A stretch of 64,000 nt of DNA from Conus ventricosus (Eukaryota; Mollusca; Gastropoda; Neogastropoda; Conidae). Location of the stretch: assembly GCA_018398815.1 (NCBI GenBank), contig CM031595.1:141700471-141764470 (forward strand), given 5' to 3'. This document shows, piece by piece, positions 22,969 to 36,639 of the stretch. The translations under genes and the position numbers were made by a program. The stretch's first letter is position 1. Every line of letters starts with the position of its first letter. The notes under the pieces were generated by a model. That model was not told the DNA's origin, did not search any database, and was given only the letters and a program-made list of their open reading frames with translations.

Positions 22969-23016
<48 letters not shown>

Positions 23017-23200
23017 ACTGACTGAACCAATTTATTGTCAGATTAACTCAAGGTTGTATGACATTTAAGAAAACATTATGAACAGAATATGAACGTTTTT
23101 CATTCAAAGCAAATAAGCATAATTAACACACAAAAATACGTGCGCACACATACACGTACACACACACACAACACACACACACACACACCACACACACACA

Positions 23201-23231
<31 letters not shown>

Positions 23232-23391
23232 CACGTACACACATACACACACACACACGCACTTACATAAATACACAAATACACACATCTCAATACAAAC
23301 ACACCCATACCCTCACATATACTCAAACTTACACACACGCACACACAGACATACACACGCCCACACACACACGCGCACACACACCCGCGCG

Positions 23392-23460
<69 letters not shown>

Positions 23461-23581
23461 CACACACGCACGTACACACCACATTCATACTCGAGCACTC
23501 GTACACACATGCATTCACTCTCACAAACACACTCTTTCACGCACACATACACGCGCGCACGCACATACACACCCACGCTCA

Positions 23582-23643
<62 letters not shown>

Positions 23644-23645
23644 GC
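22889..23645. repeat. CA-rich microsatellite cluster, copy 1
   Basis: CA tracts at 22889-23013 and 23130-23645 with CGCG and ACAT interruptions. Between them TGACTGACTGAACCAATTTA then TTGTCAG reads, on the minus strand, like the 3' end of a LINE (AATAAATTGGTTCAGTCAG). The equivalent in copy 2 is 34500-35180, with shorter tracts. Confidence 0.8.
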
Positions 23646-24696
23646 ACACACGCACAACAGAGAAAAAAAATTCTGCCAATTATATACAATCTGTACCCCT
23701 TTGCACCTCCCCCCCCCCCCCCCCACCCCCCCTCCCCAGCCAGGAGCGACAGGATCAAGAGAGATCGGAGCAGCAGAACGGACGACATGAACAGGTTGGA
23801 GCTGGTCTCGGTACCACTTGTGTCGCGAATGAAACTGGCCGTACCTAACATCGAATTGGATGAACATAGTACACAACACAGGAGGAACACATCAAGCGAT
23901 TCGAGATGATGATGACACGTCGCATATTCAGGATACGCTTCGGTGTTTGCGTTCCGATGTAGGAGTGAAACAGCAGGGGCCCAGAAATCCACCCGTCGGA
24001 CATCGACACAAGTTGGAGCAAGCTATAGACAAAATTATCGCTGGTTTTTGACACGGGAATGGTTAAGGGTTATGCCGTTACTCTTACAGAGCGACAGGTG
24101 CAGAGACGATTCCGAGATCCGCACAGAAATCAAGCTTTTCGGAGGTCGTGCTCCATCAACGGATGACGTGGGTGTGCTGCTGTGTGAATCAGACGACGTC
24201 GTTCTAGAATATTCCTGCGATCGTGTTCGGAAGATGACTGCTTATTCTGTTTTGACAAGCAGGAGAAAGCACATGTCATCGGAGGAATGTGTTAAATTGG
24301 CTGTCTTCTGAAAAGAAGACGCAGCGGCAACACGAAGCATGCAGAGACCCAAGCATGTGCTCAATGGCGCCTGCACGCTGTCCACGGACTGATCCAGTTT
24401 TACCTGGGGTGGACCGTCGTCTACAGAACTGACAGTGAATACCAGTGACATGTTCTCGTTCTCAAATTCATTCATGTAAAGTGAAAGAAAAGGACATTGC
24501 TGTGGTTTCCATGTTAATGAAATCGAAATTGAGTCGCGTTTTGTTATTGTCCATCGCGTCGATTTGCTTAATGGGTATTACAGCCTAACATCATTAAACT
24601 TCGTTCGTTCGTTCGTTCGTCCACAAACATCAAAGCAATATGGCTATAGACGAGATCATTTCTTACATACACAAACATAAGCAACACAACAACACA

Positions 24697-24776
<80 letters not shown>

Positions 24777-25189
24777 GCGCGCACACACACTAAGAACCAT
24801 ATATATGGTATTCAGAAACACCAATTCTGTGTGATTACATGTATATCCAATACATGGTAATCAAGGATCATTAAAGTATGGAACTGGCTGACATATTACT
24901 CGTAAGAGTCGAACAGCTTATGAGTGTGTATGGGGAAGGGGAGAAGAGGGAGGAAGAGAGTGGGTGGGGGGAATGAAAAAGCCTTGCTCTACGTGCAAAT
25001 TAGACGCCGAACCATACTGATATGGTTTTTGCCTAGAATAAGATTTTAACATTTCAAAAATTTGCAAATTGGAGAAGAAACACACACACACACACACCAC
25101 ACACACACACACACACAACACACACACACACACACCACACACACACACACACACACCTGTTAGGGGGAAGGGAGCAGTGACGAGGGGGT

Positions 25190-26260
25190 GGGGCGGTGGA
25201 AGAGTTAAAAATATCTTCCAAGTGGATGAGATTTAATAAGATAAACAGCCAACATTGCCAGACTCCAACCGTTCTCATAACTGGGATTGAAAACACTAGA
25301 CATAGTCGCGGAAGCTTGAAGGACTTCATCTTATCATGAAGAGGCCGAAAGTGATTTTTTGTACTAGTACAGTCAAATAAAAAATGAGGGATATCGGAGT
25401 CTGACCACATGCACAAGCAGGTGCCGGTTTTAAATACCCTACATAACCAACCATTAACCGCAGCCTATGTACAAGGTTACGATTTGGGATTGGCCCGGAG
25501 GATTACAACATTTGCTTGTTGGTTTAGTCACATCCATCTGTGCTTCCGAGCTGAATCTTCAAGGTACTGATTCTGTCTTATGCTCCAGATTGAACTTGTC
25601 AGAATGTGAATAGCTTCAGATGAGAAAGAGGGATATCACAATTCAAAACATCAGATTTATTTCTTGCAGCTTCCTTTGCATAAAAGTCAGCTAAATCATT
25701 GCCACGTAAACTGGAGTGTCCTGGGACCCATAACAAAGTTACATTGATACCCGGGTTATTAGCTGATGAATGAGATATAAGATCTCACACACCAAGTCTG
25801 AACGACTAGATTTTGATTGACAATGTAGAGCGTAAGCGCTGATTTTGAGTCCGATAGTATAGTATTTGTCTATGTATAACAGGCATGTCAAGTATAAAAT
25901 CTAGTGCGTTCAAAATGGCAAATAACTCTGCTGTAAATATAGAACTCCTTTCGTAATATGGTATTTCTTTCTAATGCTGAGCGCTGGTATTACAAAGGAA
26001 GCCCCAACATCGGAGAATCTAAAACAGAACCATCCGTGAAAAGTGTAGATAGGAATCGTATTTCCTATCTATCAAGTCTTTGGCATGGATGATAGTAACA
26101 GAGGATTATCTTTTTTATTCAGATTCTCCGTAAGTGTAAATGATTTCAGCCTGCTCTGACAACCACGAAGGGTATGAACAACATGGAACCTCGGCAATAC
26201 CATCAAGAGACAGGTTACAGTTCTGAATAATGGGGAAACATAATCACCTAGGGACATGTA
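25190..26260 (-). mobile_element. Non-LTR retrotransposon RNase H domain remnant, copy 1
   Basis: The minus strand carries, in broken frames, an FTDGS first motif, SIFTAELFAILNAL, ILSDSKSALTAL, a PGHSSLRGNDLADFYAKEA motif and then a terminal knuckle CLCMWSDSDIPHFLFDC. These are the four acidic positions and C-terminal knuckle of RNase H-bearing LINEs (I/Jockey-like groups). Stop codons and frameshifts interrupt it, and no reverse transcriptase domain was seen in the window. A dead or fragmentary copy. Confidence 0.8.
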
Positions 26261-26314
26261 TACCGATTTGTTACGGATCTCTCTTGAAAATACGTACTTC
26301 CATCCAGTTCAGTC

Positions 26315-26384
<70 letters not shown>

Positions 26385-26644
26385 ACACACACACACACGC
26401 ACGCGCGCGCGCGTGATTATTGAATCTTGGGCCAGATGCATTCAATTTTCGCACACTTGTGTACACATATTGTGGCCTTCATGTTTCAACCTTGTGGTGA
26501 CTACCATTTCGATTTCCTCTGCACACCCACATCTCTGGTCAAAGTCCTTGGTGACAGCAGACCTGGATCGTCTTTATAGAGATGTGGAGATGCCTGCCTG
26601 CAGGCTGGAGGATTGAGGATGTAGGAGACTGAGTGGGGGTGTAG

Positions 26645-27053
26645 GGGGCCGGAATAGCTCAGTTGGTAGAGCGCTGGACTCGTGATCCTGGGGTTGCAGG
26701 TTCTTAATTTCGGAACAGGGATTTTTCCCTCGGAGTTAACATTGGTTCTGACTCCATTCCCCCACACAGTCCTTCGAATAAGACTTATAAACCGCGGTTC
26801 CGTGTGTGAACGCACCCACATCATCTTGCACACACGTAAAATCCTATCACCAACTTTCGGAGGAGAAGACCAGTTTGGCCGTTGGTGTGGATGACACGTT
26901 ACACATAGCATGCACCTTCCGCGAAGATGGAGTATGGCTGCCTTAATGGCGGGATAGAAAATGGTCATACATACAAAACTCCACTGCTTGTCTATACAGG
27001 CAGTGTCCGCAGGAGTATCAGCTGCGTATGCTGAAAGAAAGAAAGAAAAAAAA
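26645..27053 (+). mobile_element. tRNA-derived SINE, family A copy 1
   Basis: About 410 bp. The head GGCCGGAATAGCTCAGTTGG then TAGAGCGCTGGACTCGTGATC has a good A-box-like word and a degraded B box (GGTTGCAGGTTC). The body runs to a 3' module GGAGTATGGCTGCCTTAATG and GCGGGATAGAAAATGGTCAT, ending in a GAAA-repeat tail. It sits inside the first unit of the 66-bp array: GAGTGGGGGTGTAG before it and GAGTGTGGGTGTGAG after it look like a target duplication. Confidence 0.85.
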
Positions 27054-27056
27054 GAG

Positions 27057-29205
27057 TGTGGGTGTGAGGAGATGTGGTGATGACTGCCTCCAGCCTGGAG
27101 GATTGAGGGATGTGGGGGACTGAGTGGGGGGGGGGGGGGGGTGAGGAGATGTGGTGATGACTGCCTCCAGCCTGGAGGATTGAGGATGTGGGGGACTGAG
27201 TGGGGGGGGGGGGGGTGAGGAGATGTGGTGATGACTGCCTCCAGCCTGGAGGATTGAGGATGTGGGGGATGAGTGGGGGGGGGGTGAGGAGATGTGGTGA
27301 TGACTGCCTCCAGCCTGGAGGATTGAGGATGTGGGGGACTGAGTGGGGGTGTGAGGAGATGTGGTGATGACTGCCTCCAGCCTGGAGGATTGAGGATGTG
27401 GGGGACTGAGTGGGGGGGCGGGGGTGAGGAGATGTGGTGATGACTGCCTCCAGCCTGGAGGATTGAGGATGTGGGGGACTGAGAGGGGTGGGTGGGTGAG
27501 GAGATGTGTGGTGTGACTGCCTCCAGCCTGGAGGATTGAGGATGTGGGGGACTGAATGGGGGGGCGGGGTGAGGAGATGTGGTGATGACTGCCTCCAGCC
27601 TGGAGGATTGAGGATGTGGGGGACTGAGTGGGGGGAGGGGGGGGGGAGGGAGGATGTGGTGATGACTGCCTCCAGCCTGGAGGATTGAGGATGTGGGGGA
27701 CTGAGTGGGGATGTGAGGAGATGTGGTGATGACTGCCTCAGCCTGGAGGATTGAGGATGTGGGGACTGAGAGGGGTGGGTGGGTGAGGAGATGTGGTGAT
27801 GACTGCCTCCAGCCTGGAGGGATTGAGGATGTGGGGGACTGAGAGGGATGGGTGGGTGAGGAGATGTGGTGATGACTGCCTCCAGCCTGGAGGATTGAGG
27901 ATGTGGGGGACTGAGTGGGTGGTGGTGGTGAGGAGATGTGGTGATGACTGCCTCCAGCCTGGAGGATTGAGGATGTGGGGGAATGAGTGGGGTGTGAGGA
28001 GATGTGGTGATGACTGCCTCCAGACTGGAGGATTGAGGATGTGGGGGACTGAGTGGGGTGGAGGAGATGTGGTGATGACTGCCTCCAGACTGGAGGATTG
28101 AGGATGTGGGGGACTGAGTGGGGGGTGAGGAGATGTGGTGATGACTGCCTCGAGCCTGGAGGATTGAGGATGTGGGAGACTGAGTGGGGGTGTGAGATGT
28201 GGTGATGACTGCCTCCACGCCTGGAGGATTGAGGATGTGGGAGACTGAATGGGGGTGTGAGATGTGGGATGACTGCCTCCAGCCTGGAGGATTGAGGATG
28301 TGGGAGACTGAGTGGGGGTGTGAGTGTGGTGATGACTGCCTCCAGCCTGGAGGATTGAGGATGTGGGAGACTGAGTGGGGGTGTGAGATGTGGTGATGAC
28401 TGCCTCCAGCCTGGAGGATGAGGATGTGGGGGACTGAGTGGGGGTGTGAGATGTGGTGATGACTGCCTCCAGACTGAAGGATTGAGGATGTGGGGGGCTG
28501 AGAGGAGATGTGGTGATGCCTCCCCAGGCTGGAGGATTGAGGATGTGGGGGGCTGAGTGGGGGTGTGAGGAGATGTGGTGATGACTGCCTCCAGCCTGGA
28601 GGATTGAGGATGTGGGGGACTGAGTGGGGGTGTGTGAGGAGATGTGGTGATGACTGCCTCCAGACTGGAGGATTGAGGATGTGGGGGGACTGAGTGGGGG
28701 GTGTGAGGAGATGTGGTGATGACTGCCTCCAGCCTGGAGGATTGAGGATGTGGGGGACTGAGTGGGGGGTGGGGTGGTGGAGATGTGGTGTGACTGCTTC
28801 CAGAGGAGGATTGAGGATGTGGGAGCTGAGTGGGGGTGTGAGATGTGGTGATGCCTCCTCCAGACTGGAGGATTGAGGATGTGGGAGACTGAGTGGGGGT
28901 GTGAGATGTGATGCCTCCTCCAGGCTGGAGGATTGAGGATGTGGGGGACTGAGTGGGGGTGTGAGGAGATGTGGTGATGCCTGCCTCCAGCCTGGGGATT
29001 GAGGATGTGGGAGACTGAGTGGGGGTGTGAGGAGATGTGGTGATGACTGCCTCCAGCCTGGAGGATTGAGGATGTGGGGGACTGAGTGGGGGGTGGGGGG
29101 TGGTGGAGATGTGGTGATGACTGCCTCCAGACTGGAGGATTGAGGATGTGGGAGACTGAGTGGGGGTGTGAGATGTGGTGATGCCTCCCCAGGCTGGAGG
29201 ATTGA
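27057..29205. repeat. ~66-bp minisatellite, copy 1
   Basis: About 32 units of GAGGAGATGTGGTGATGACT, GCCTCCAGCCTGGAGGATTG, AGGATGTGGGGGACTGAGTG and a variable G run. The inner CTCCAGCCTGGAG is a near-perfect palindrome. Because the unit is near a multiple of three, the minus strand stays open for hundreds of codons as a 22-residue repeat with no domain; I do not call it a gene. Confidence 0.95.
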
Positions 29206-29284
29206 CCTATTTATTAAAAAAAGAAAGGCTGAGAAAAAAACTAGGAATGAAAGAAAGAGGGGAAAAAAAGAACAGAAGTAAGAA

Positions 29285-29592
29285 AGAAAAGCCTCATTGA
29301 TATGTTTGGTTAGTACTATATCGCAATTCATTTCAGAAAGAAAGGAAAGCCTCATTGAAATGTTTGGTTAGTACTATATCGCAAATCATTTCAGAAAGAA
29401 AGGAAAGCCTCATTGAAATGTTTGGTTAGTACTATATCGCAAATCATTTCAGAAAGAAAGGAAAGCTCATTGAATGTTTGGTTAGTACTATATCGCAAAT
29501 CATTTCAGAAAGAAAGGAAAGCCTCATTGAAATGTTTGGTTAGTACTATATCGCAAATCATTTCAAAAAGAAAGGAAAGCCTCATTGAAATG
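29285..29592. repeat. ~58-bp tandem repeat, copy 1 (about 5 units)
   Basis: Units of GAAAGCCTCATTGAAATGTT, TGGTTAGTACTATATCGCAA, ATCATTTCAGAAAGAAAG. The last unit is cut after CATTGAAATG at the inner duplication junction. Confidence 0.95.
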
Positions 29593-30130
29593 GAGTGTCC
29601 TGGGACCCATAACAAGTTACATTGATACCCGGGTTATTAGCTGATGAATGAGAAATAAGATCTCACACACCAAGTCTGAACGACTAGATTTTGATTGACA
29701 ATGTAGAGCCGTAAGCGCTGATTTTGAGTCCGATAGTATAAGTATTTGTCTATGTATAACAGGCATGTCAAGTATAAAATCTAGTGCGTTCAAAATGGCA
29801 AATAACTCTGCTGTAAATATAGAACATCCTTTCGTAATATGGTATTTCTTTCTAATGCTGAGCGCTGGTATTACAAAGGAAGCCCCACAACATCGGAAGA
29901 ATCTAAAACAGAACCATCCGTGAAAAATGTGTAGATAGGAATCGTATTTCCTATCTATCAAGTCTTTGGCATAGGATGATAGTAACAGAGGGATTATCTT
30001 TTTATTCAGATCTCCGTAAGTGTAAATGATTTCAGCCTGCTCTGACAACCACGAAGGGTATGAACAACATGGAACCTCGGCAATACCATCAGAGACAGGT
30101 TACAGTTCTGAAATAATGGGGAAACATAAT
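29592..30130 (-). mobile_element. Non-LTR retrotransposon RNase H remnant, copy 2 (5' part only)
   Basis: Repeats about 25711-26250. An uninterrupted stretch at 29617-30048 reads KCCGASFVIPALSI-like text then GCSIFTAELFAILNAL and LILSDSKSALTAL. The HSSLRGNDLAD part lies outside this partial copy, cut at the inner duplication junction. Confidence 0.75.
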
Positions 30131-30199
30131 CACCTAGGGACATGTATACGATTTGTTACGGATCTCTCTTGAAACATACGTACTTCATCCAGTTCAGTC

Positions 30200-30280
<81 letters not shown>

Positions 30281-30522
30281 GCGCGCGCGCGTGATTATTG
30301 AATCTTGGGCCAGATGCATTCAATTTTCGCACACTTGTGTACACATATTGTGGCCCTTCATGTTTCAACCTTGTGGTGACTACCATTTCGATTTCCTCTG
30401 CACACCCACATCTCTGGTCAAAGTCCTTGGTGACAGCAGACCCTGGATCGTCTTTATAGAGATGTGGAGATGCCTGCCTGCAGGCTGGAGGATTGAGGAT
30501 GTAGGAGACTGAGTGGGGGTGT

Positions 30523-30931
30523 AGGGGGCGGAATAGCTCAGTTGGTAGAGCGCTGGACTCGTGATCTGGGGTTGCAGGTTCTTAATTTCGGAAAGGGATT
30601 TTTCCCTCGGAGTTAACATTGGTTTCGACTCCATTCCCCCACACAGTCCTTCGAATAAGACTATAAACCGCGGTTCCGTGTGTGAACGCACCCACATCAT
30701 CTTGCACACACGTAAAATCCTATCACCAACTTTCGGAGGAGAAGACCAGTTTGGCCGTTGGTGTGGATGACACGTTACACTAGCATGCACCTTCCGCGAA
30801 GATGGAGTTATGGCTGCCTTAATGGCGGGATAGAAAATGGTCATACATACAAAACTCCACTGCTTGTCTATACAGGCAGTGTCCGCAGGAGTATCAGCCT
30901 GCGTATGCTGAAGAAAGAAAGAAAAAAAAGA
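30523..30931 (+). mobile_element. tRNA-derived SINE, family A copy 2
   Basis: Same insertion site and structure as the copy at 26645, so it spread by the segmental duplication rather than by a new insertion. Differs by small indels. Confidence 0.85.
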
Positions 30932-30939
30932 GTGTGGGT

Positions 30940-33098
30940 GTGAGGAGATGTGGTGATGACTGCCTCCAGCCTGGAGGATTGAGGATGTGGGGGACTGAGT
31001 GGGGGGTGGGGGGGGGTGAGGAGATGTGGTGATGACTGCCTCCAGCCTGGAGGATTGAGGATGTGGGGGACTGAGTGGGGGGGGGGGTGTGTGAGGAGAT
31101 GTGGTGATGACTGCCTCCAGCCTGGAGGATTGAGGATGTGGGGGACTGAGTTGGGGGGGGGGGGGGGGGTGAGGAGATGTGGTGATGACTGCCTCCAGCC
31201 TGGAGGATTGAGGATGTGGGGGACTGAGTGGGGGTGTGAGGAGATGTGGTGATGACTGCCTCAGCCTGGAGGATTGAGGATGTGGGGGACTGAGTGGGGG
31301 GGCGGGGTGAGGAGATGTGGTGATGACTGCCTCCAGCCTGGAGGATTGAGGATGTGGGGGACTGAGAGGGGTGGGTGGGTGAGGAGATGTGGTGATGACT
31401 GCCTCAGCCTGGAGGATTGAGGATGTGGGGGACTGAATGGGGGGCGGGGTGAGGAGATGTGGTGATGACTGCCTCCAGCCTGGAGGATTGAGGATGTGGG
31501 GGACTGAGTGGGGGGAGGGGGGGGGGAGGAGATGTGGTGATGACTGCCTCCAGCCTGGAGGATTGAGGATGTGGGGGACTGAGTGGGGATGTGAGGAGAT
31601 GTGGTGATGACTGCCTCCAGCCTGGAGGATTGAGGATGTGGGGGACTGAGAGGGGTGGGTGGGTGAGGAGATGTGGTGATGACTGCCTCCAGCCTGGAGG
31701 ATTGAGGATGTGGGGGACTGAGAGGGATGGGTGGGTGAGGAGATGTGGTGATGACTGCCTCCAGCCTGGAGGATTGAGGATGTGGGGGACTGAGTGGGTG
31801 GTGGGTGGTGAGGAGATGTGGTGATGACTGCCTCCGCTGGAGGATTGAGGATGTGGGGGAATGAGTGGGGTGTGATGGAGATGTGGTGATGACTGCCTCC
31901 AGACTGGAGGATTGAGGATGTGGGGGACTGAGTGGGGTGTGAGGAGATGTGGTGATGACTGCCTCCAGACTGGAGGATTGAGGATGTGGGGGACTGAGTG
32001 GGGGGTGAGGAGATGTGGTGATGACTGCCTCGAGCCTGGAGGATTGAGGATGTGGGAGACTGAGTGGGGGTGTGAGATGTGGTGATGACTGCCTCAGCCT
32101 GGAGGATTGAGGATGTGGGGACTGAATGGGGGTGTGAGATGTGGTGATGACTGCCTCCAGCCTGGAGGATTGAGGATGTGGGAGACTGAGTGGGGGGGTG
32201 TGAGATGTGGTGATGACTGCCTCCAGCCTGGAGGATTGAGGATGTGGGAGACTGAGTGGGGGGGGTGTGAGATGTGGTGATGACTGCCTCCAGCCTGGAG
32301 GATTGAGGATGTGGGGGACTGAGTGGGGGTGTGAGATGTGGTGATGACTGCCTCCAGACTGAAGGATTGAGATGTGTGGGGGCTGAGAGGAGATGTGGTG
32401 ATGCCTCCCCAGGCTGGAGGATTGAGGATGTGGGGGGCTGAGTGGGGGTGGTGAGGAGATGTGGTGATGACTGCCTCCAGCCTGGAGGATTGAGGATGTG
32501 GGGGACTGAGTGGGGGTGTGTGAGGAGATGTGGTGATGACTGCCTCCAGACTGGAGGATTGAGGATGTGGGGGGACTGAGTGGGGGTGTGTGAGGAGATG
32601 TGGTGATGACTGCCTCCAGCCTGGAGGATTGAGGATGTGGGGGACTGAGTGGGGGGGTGGGGTGGTGGAGATGTGGTGATGACTGCTTCCAGACTGGAGG
32701 ATTGAGGATGTGGGAGACTGAGTGGGGGTGTGAGATTGTGGTGATGCCTCCTCCAGACTGGAGGATTGAGGATGTGGGAGACTGAGTGGGGGTGTGAGAT
32801 TGTGATGCCTCCTCCAGGCTGGAGGATTGAGGATGTGGGGGACTGAGTGGGGTGTGAGGAGATGTGGTGTGCCTGCCTCCAGCCTGGAGGATTGAGGATG
32901 TGGGAGACTGAGTGGGGGTGTGAGGAGAGTGTGGTGATGACTGCCTCCAGCCTGGAGGATTGAGGATGTGGGGGACTGAGTGGGGGGTGGGGGGGGTGGT
33001 GGAGATGTGGTGATGACTGCCTCCAGATGGAGGATTGAGGATGTGGGAGACTGAGTGGGGGTGTGAGATGTGGTGATGCCTCCCCAGGCTGGAGGATT
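30940..33098. repeat. ~66-bp minisatellite, copy 2
   Basis: About 33 units, the same succession of variant units as copy 1 (for example CAGACTGAAGG, then the short GAGAGGAGATG unit), confirming block duplication. Also gives a long, non-genic minus-strand frame. Confidence 0.95.
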
Positions 33099-33185
33099 GA
33101 CACTATTTATTAAAAAAAGAAAGGCTGAGAAAAACTAGGAATGAAAGAAAGAGGGGAAAAAAGAACAGAAGTAAAGAAAGAAAAG

Positions 33186-33583
33186 CCTCATTGAAATGTT
33201 TGGTTAGTACTATATCGCAAATCATTTCAGAAAGAAAGGAAAGCCTCATTGAATGTTTGGTTAGTACTATATCGCAAATCATTTCAGAAAGAAGGAAAGC
33301 CTCATTGAAATGTTTGGTTAGTACTATATCGCAAATCATTTCAGAAAGAAAGGAAAGCCTCATTGAAATGTTTGGTTAGTACTATATCGCAAATCATTTC
33401 AGAAAGAAAGGAAGCCTCATTGAAATGTTTGGTTAGTACTATATCGCAAATCATTTCAGAAAGAAAGGAAAGCCTCATTGAAATGTTTGGTTAGTACTAT
33501 ATCGCAATCATTTCAGAAAGAAAGGAAAGCCTCATTGAAATGTTTGGTTAGTACTATATCGCAAATCATTTCAGAAAGAAAGG
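33186..33583. repeat. ~58-bp tandem repeat, copy 2 (about 7 units)
   Basis: Same unit; continues into the single-copy tail GGAGGGGCGAAAATAAATG. Confidence 0.95.
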
Positions 33584-34217
33584 AGGGGCGAAAATAAATG
33601 AAAGGAAGAAAAGAAATAAAGAAACAAAAATATAGTTTTAAAAATTCTAGCAAAACCGCCTGGAACTGATCATGATTTCCAGTTCTACATTATTTTACCT
33701 CAAGTAGTAACATCTATCCTCTAGATCTATAATATTTCCTTCCAAGCAATAATGTCTATCTTCATTCTCTCCATTTACACAAAGATGAAGTCAAAATATC
33801 ACATGATTCTGAAAATTCTTTTATTATGAATTTTCTTTTTACCTGAAAAAAAAATCCACCAATAATCATGTAAACATCACGACGAAATGAGTCATGATCA
33901 CTGTGAACCATATATTGTTAGCTGTGCCAGAAATGTTAGTTTGTGCCAGGAATAGCATATTGCACATTATATATACCAGCTATCATAAAGCTTTTCTCTC
34001 TCTCACACACACACACACACATAATATATGCTAAAATACACACACACATACACACACAACATCAAGAAAACACACATACACATACCCCTTACTGCCTTCA
34101 CTTCAAAACTGGCATGTACTGTTCCATCACAATCTGACAATCTTCTCTTAATCAGAATGCGATTAGTCATATGCACTGCATTCTAATCGCCATCACATTA
34201 TCACACATACACATTAC
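33584..34217. other. Single-copy tail of the duplicated block
   Basis: AT-rich, repeated at about 40707-41345. Ends CACATTAC. No gene seen. Confidence 0.7.
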
Positions 34218-34496
34218 GAACGGAGTCCATCGTTTCAAACTCGGGATTTTTTGTCACTGATGAGTCCGATTCAGAGGTGGAAAGTTGACCCTGGACATAC
34301 GATATGAATGGTTCTGTTTTCAGGATGGACTTTGATGGTCCCCACATGCCACTAGTGATGTATTTTATATTCACATTCTAACATCCTCTTTTTCATACCG
34401 ATTTTCTTTTTCCCTTATCACTTCATCCACCCTTTTATCAATCTCTTTAACTGCGATAATGCAGATGAATCGTTGGCCTGGGCTTGTTTTCTCTAC

Positions 34497-34563
<67 letters not shown>

Positions 34564-34736
34564 ACTGACTGAAACCAATTTATTGTCAGATTAACTCAAG
34601 GTTGTACTGACATTTAAGAAAACATTATGAACAGAATATGAACGTTTTTCATTCAAAGCAAAGAAGCATAATTAACACACAAAAATACGTGCGCACACAT
34701 ACACGTACACACACACACACACACACCACACACACA

Positions 34737-34767
<31 letters not shown>

Positions 34768-34939
34768 CACGTACACACATACACACACACCACGCACAAA
34801 CACACGCACTTACATAAATACACAAATACACACATCTCAATACAAACACACCCATACCCTCACATATACTCAAACTTACACCACGCACACACAGACATAC
34901 ACACGCCCACACACACGCGCACACACACCCGCGTGCCCA

Positions 34940-34986
<47 letters not shown>

Positions 34987-35109
34987 GCACACACACACAT
35001 TCATACTCGAGCACTCGTACACACATGCATTCACTCTCACAAAACACACTCTTTCACGCACACATACACGCGCGCACGCACATACACACCCACGCTCACA
35101 CACACACCA

Positions 35110-35156
<47 letters not shown>

Positions 35157-36536
35157 GCACGCACGCACGCACACACAGAGAAAAAAAAATTCTGCCATTA
35201 TATACAATCCTGTACCCCTTTGCACCTCCCGCCCCCCCCCCCCCCCCCCTCCCCAGCCAGGAGCGACGGGATCAAGAGAGATCGGAGCAGCAGAACGGAC
35301 GACATGAACAGGTTGGAGCTGGTCTCGGTACCACTTGTGTCGCGAATGAATGGCCGTACCTAACACGAATTGGATGAACATAGTACACAACACAGGAGGA
35401 ACACATCAAGCCGATTCGAGATGATGATGACACGTCGCATATTCAGGATACGCTTCGGTGTTTGCGTTCCGATGTAGGAGTGAAACAGCAGGGGCCCAGA
35501 AATCCACCGTCGGACATCGACACAAGTCTGGAGCAGCTATAGACAAAATTATCGCTGGTTTTTGACACGGGAATGGTTAAGGGTTATTGCCGTTACTCTT
35601 ACAGAGCGACAGGTGCAGAGACGATTCCGAGATCCGCACAGAAATCAAGCTTTTCGGAAGGTCGTGTCCATCAACGGATGACGTGGTGTGTGCTGCTGTG
35701 TGAATCAGACGACGTCGTTCTAGAATATTCCTGCGATCGTGTTCGGAAGATGACTGCTTATTCTGTTTTGACAAGCAGGAAGAAAGACACATGTCATCGG
35801 AGGAATGTGTTAAATTGGCCTGCCTTCGGACAAGAAGACGCAGCGGCAACACGAAGCATGCAGAGACCCAAGCATGTGCTCAATGGCGCCTGCACGCTGT
35901 CCACGGACTGATCCAGTTTTACTGGGGTGACCTTCGTCTACAGAACTGACAGTGAATACCAGTGACATGTTCTCGTTCTCAAATTCATCATGTAAAGTGA
36001 AAGAAAAGGACATTGCTGTGGTTTCATGTTAATGAAATCAAAATTGAGTCGCGTTTTGTTATTGTCCATCGCGTCGATTTGCTTAATGGGTATTACAGCC
36101 TAACATCATTAAACTTCGTTCGTTCGTTCGTTCGTCCACAAACATCAAAGCAATATGGCTATAGACGAGATCATTCTACATACACAAACATAAGCACACA
36201 CAAACACACACACACACGCGCGGCGCGCGCGCGCGCACACACTAAGAACCCATATAGCCTATACTGGTATTCAGAAACACCAATTCTGTGTGATTACATG
36301 TATATCAATACATGGTAATCAAGGATCATTAAAGTATGGAACTGGCTGACATATTACTCGTAAGAGTCGAACAGCTTATGAGTGTGTATGGGGAAGGGGA
36401 GAGAGAGGAGGAAGAGAGTGGGTGGGGGCAATGAAAAAGCCTTGCTTCTACGTGCAAATTAGACGCCGAACCATACTGATATGGTTTTTGCTAGAATAAG
36501 ATTTTAACATTTCAAAAATTTGCAAAATTGGAGAAG

Positions 36537-36580
<44 letters not shown>

Positions 36581-36639
36581 CACACACACACACACACACC
36601 TGTTAGGGGGAAGGGAGGCAGTGACGAGGGGGTGGGGCG

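Larger units (their letters stand above)
22606..34217. repeat. Outer tandem segmental duplication, copy 1 (with inner duplication)
   Basis: Begins at GAACGGAGTCCATCG, as does copy 2 at 34218. Within it, a 3.9-kb block (about 25711-29590) is repeated at 29592 to about 33480, holding LINE remains, CA tract, SINE, 66-bp array and 58-bp array in the same order. Differences between copies are mostly single-base gains or losses. Confidence 0.85.

Noticed and set aside
26645..26710. tRNA gene at the SINE head
   Set aside because: A-box-like word is good but the B box is degraded, the acceptor stem is not closed and the sequence continues as a SINE body.
26992..29355. 787-codon open frame on the minus strand (and 907 codons at 30380-33103, 486 at 38789-40249)
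   Set aside because: Pure translation of the ~66-bp minisatellite; a 22-residue repeat with no domain, interrupted differently in each copy.
29617..30048. RNase H segment as an active host enzyme
   Set aside because: Other copies carry stops and shifts and the context is a LINE fragment without reverse transcriptase.
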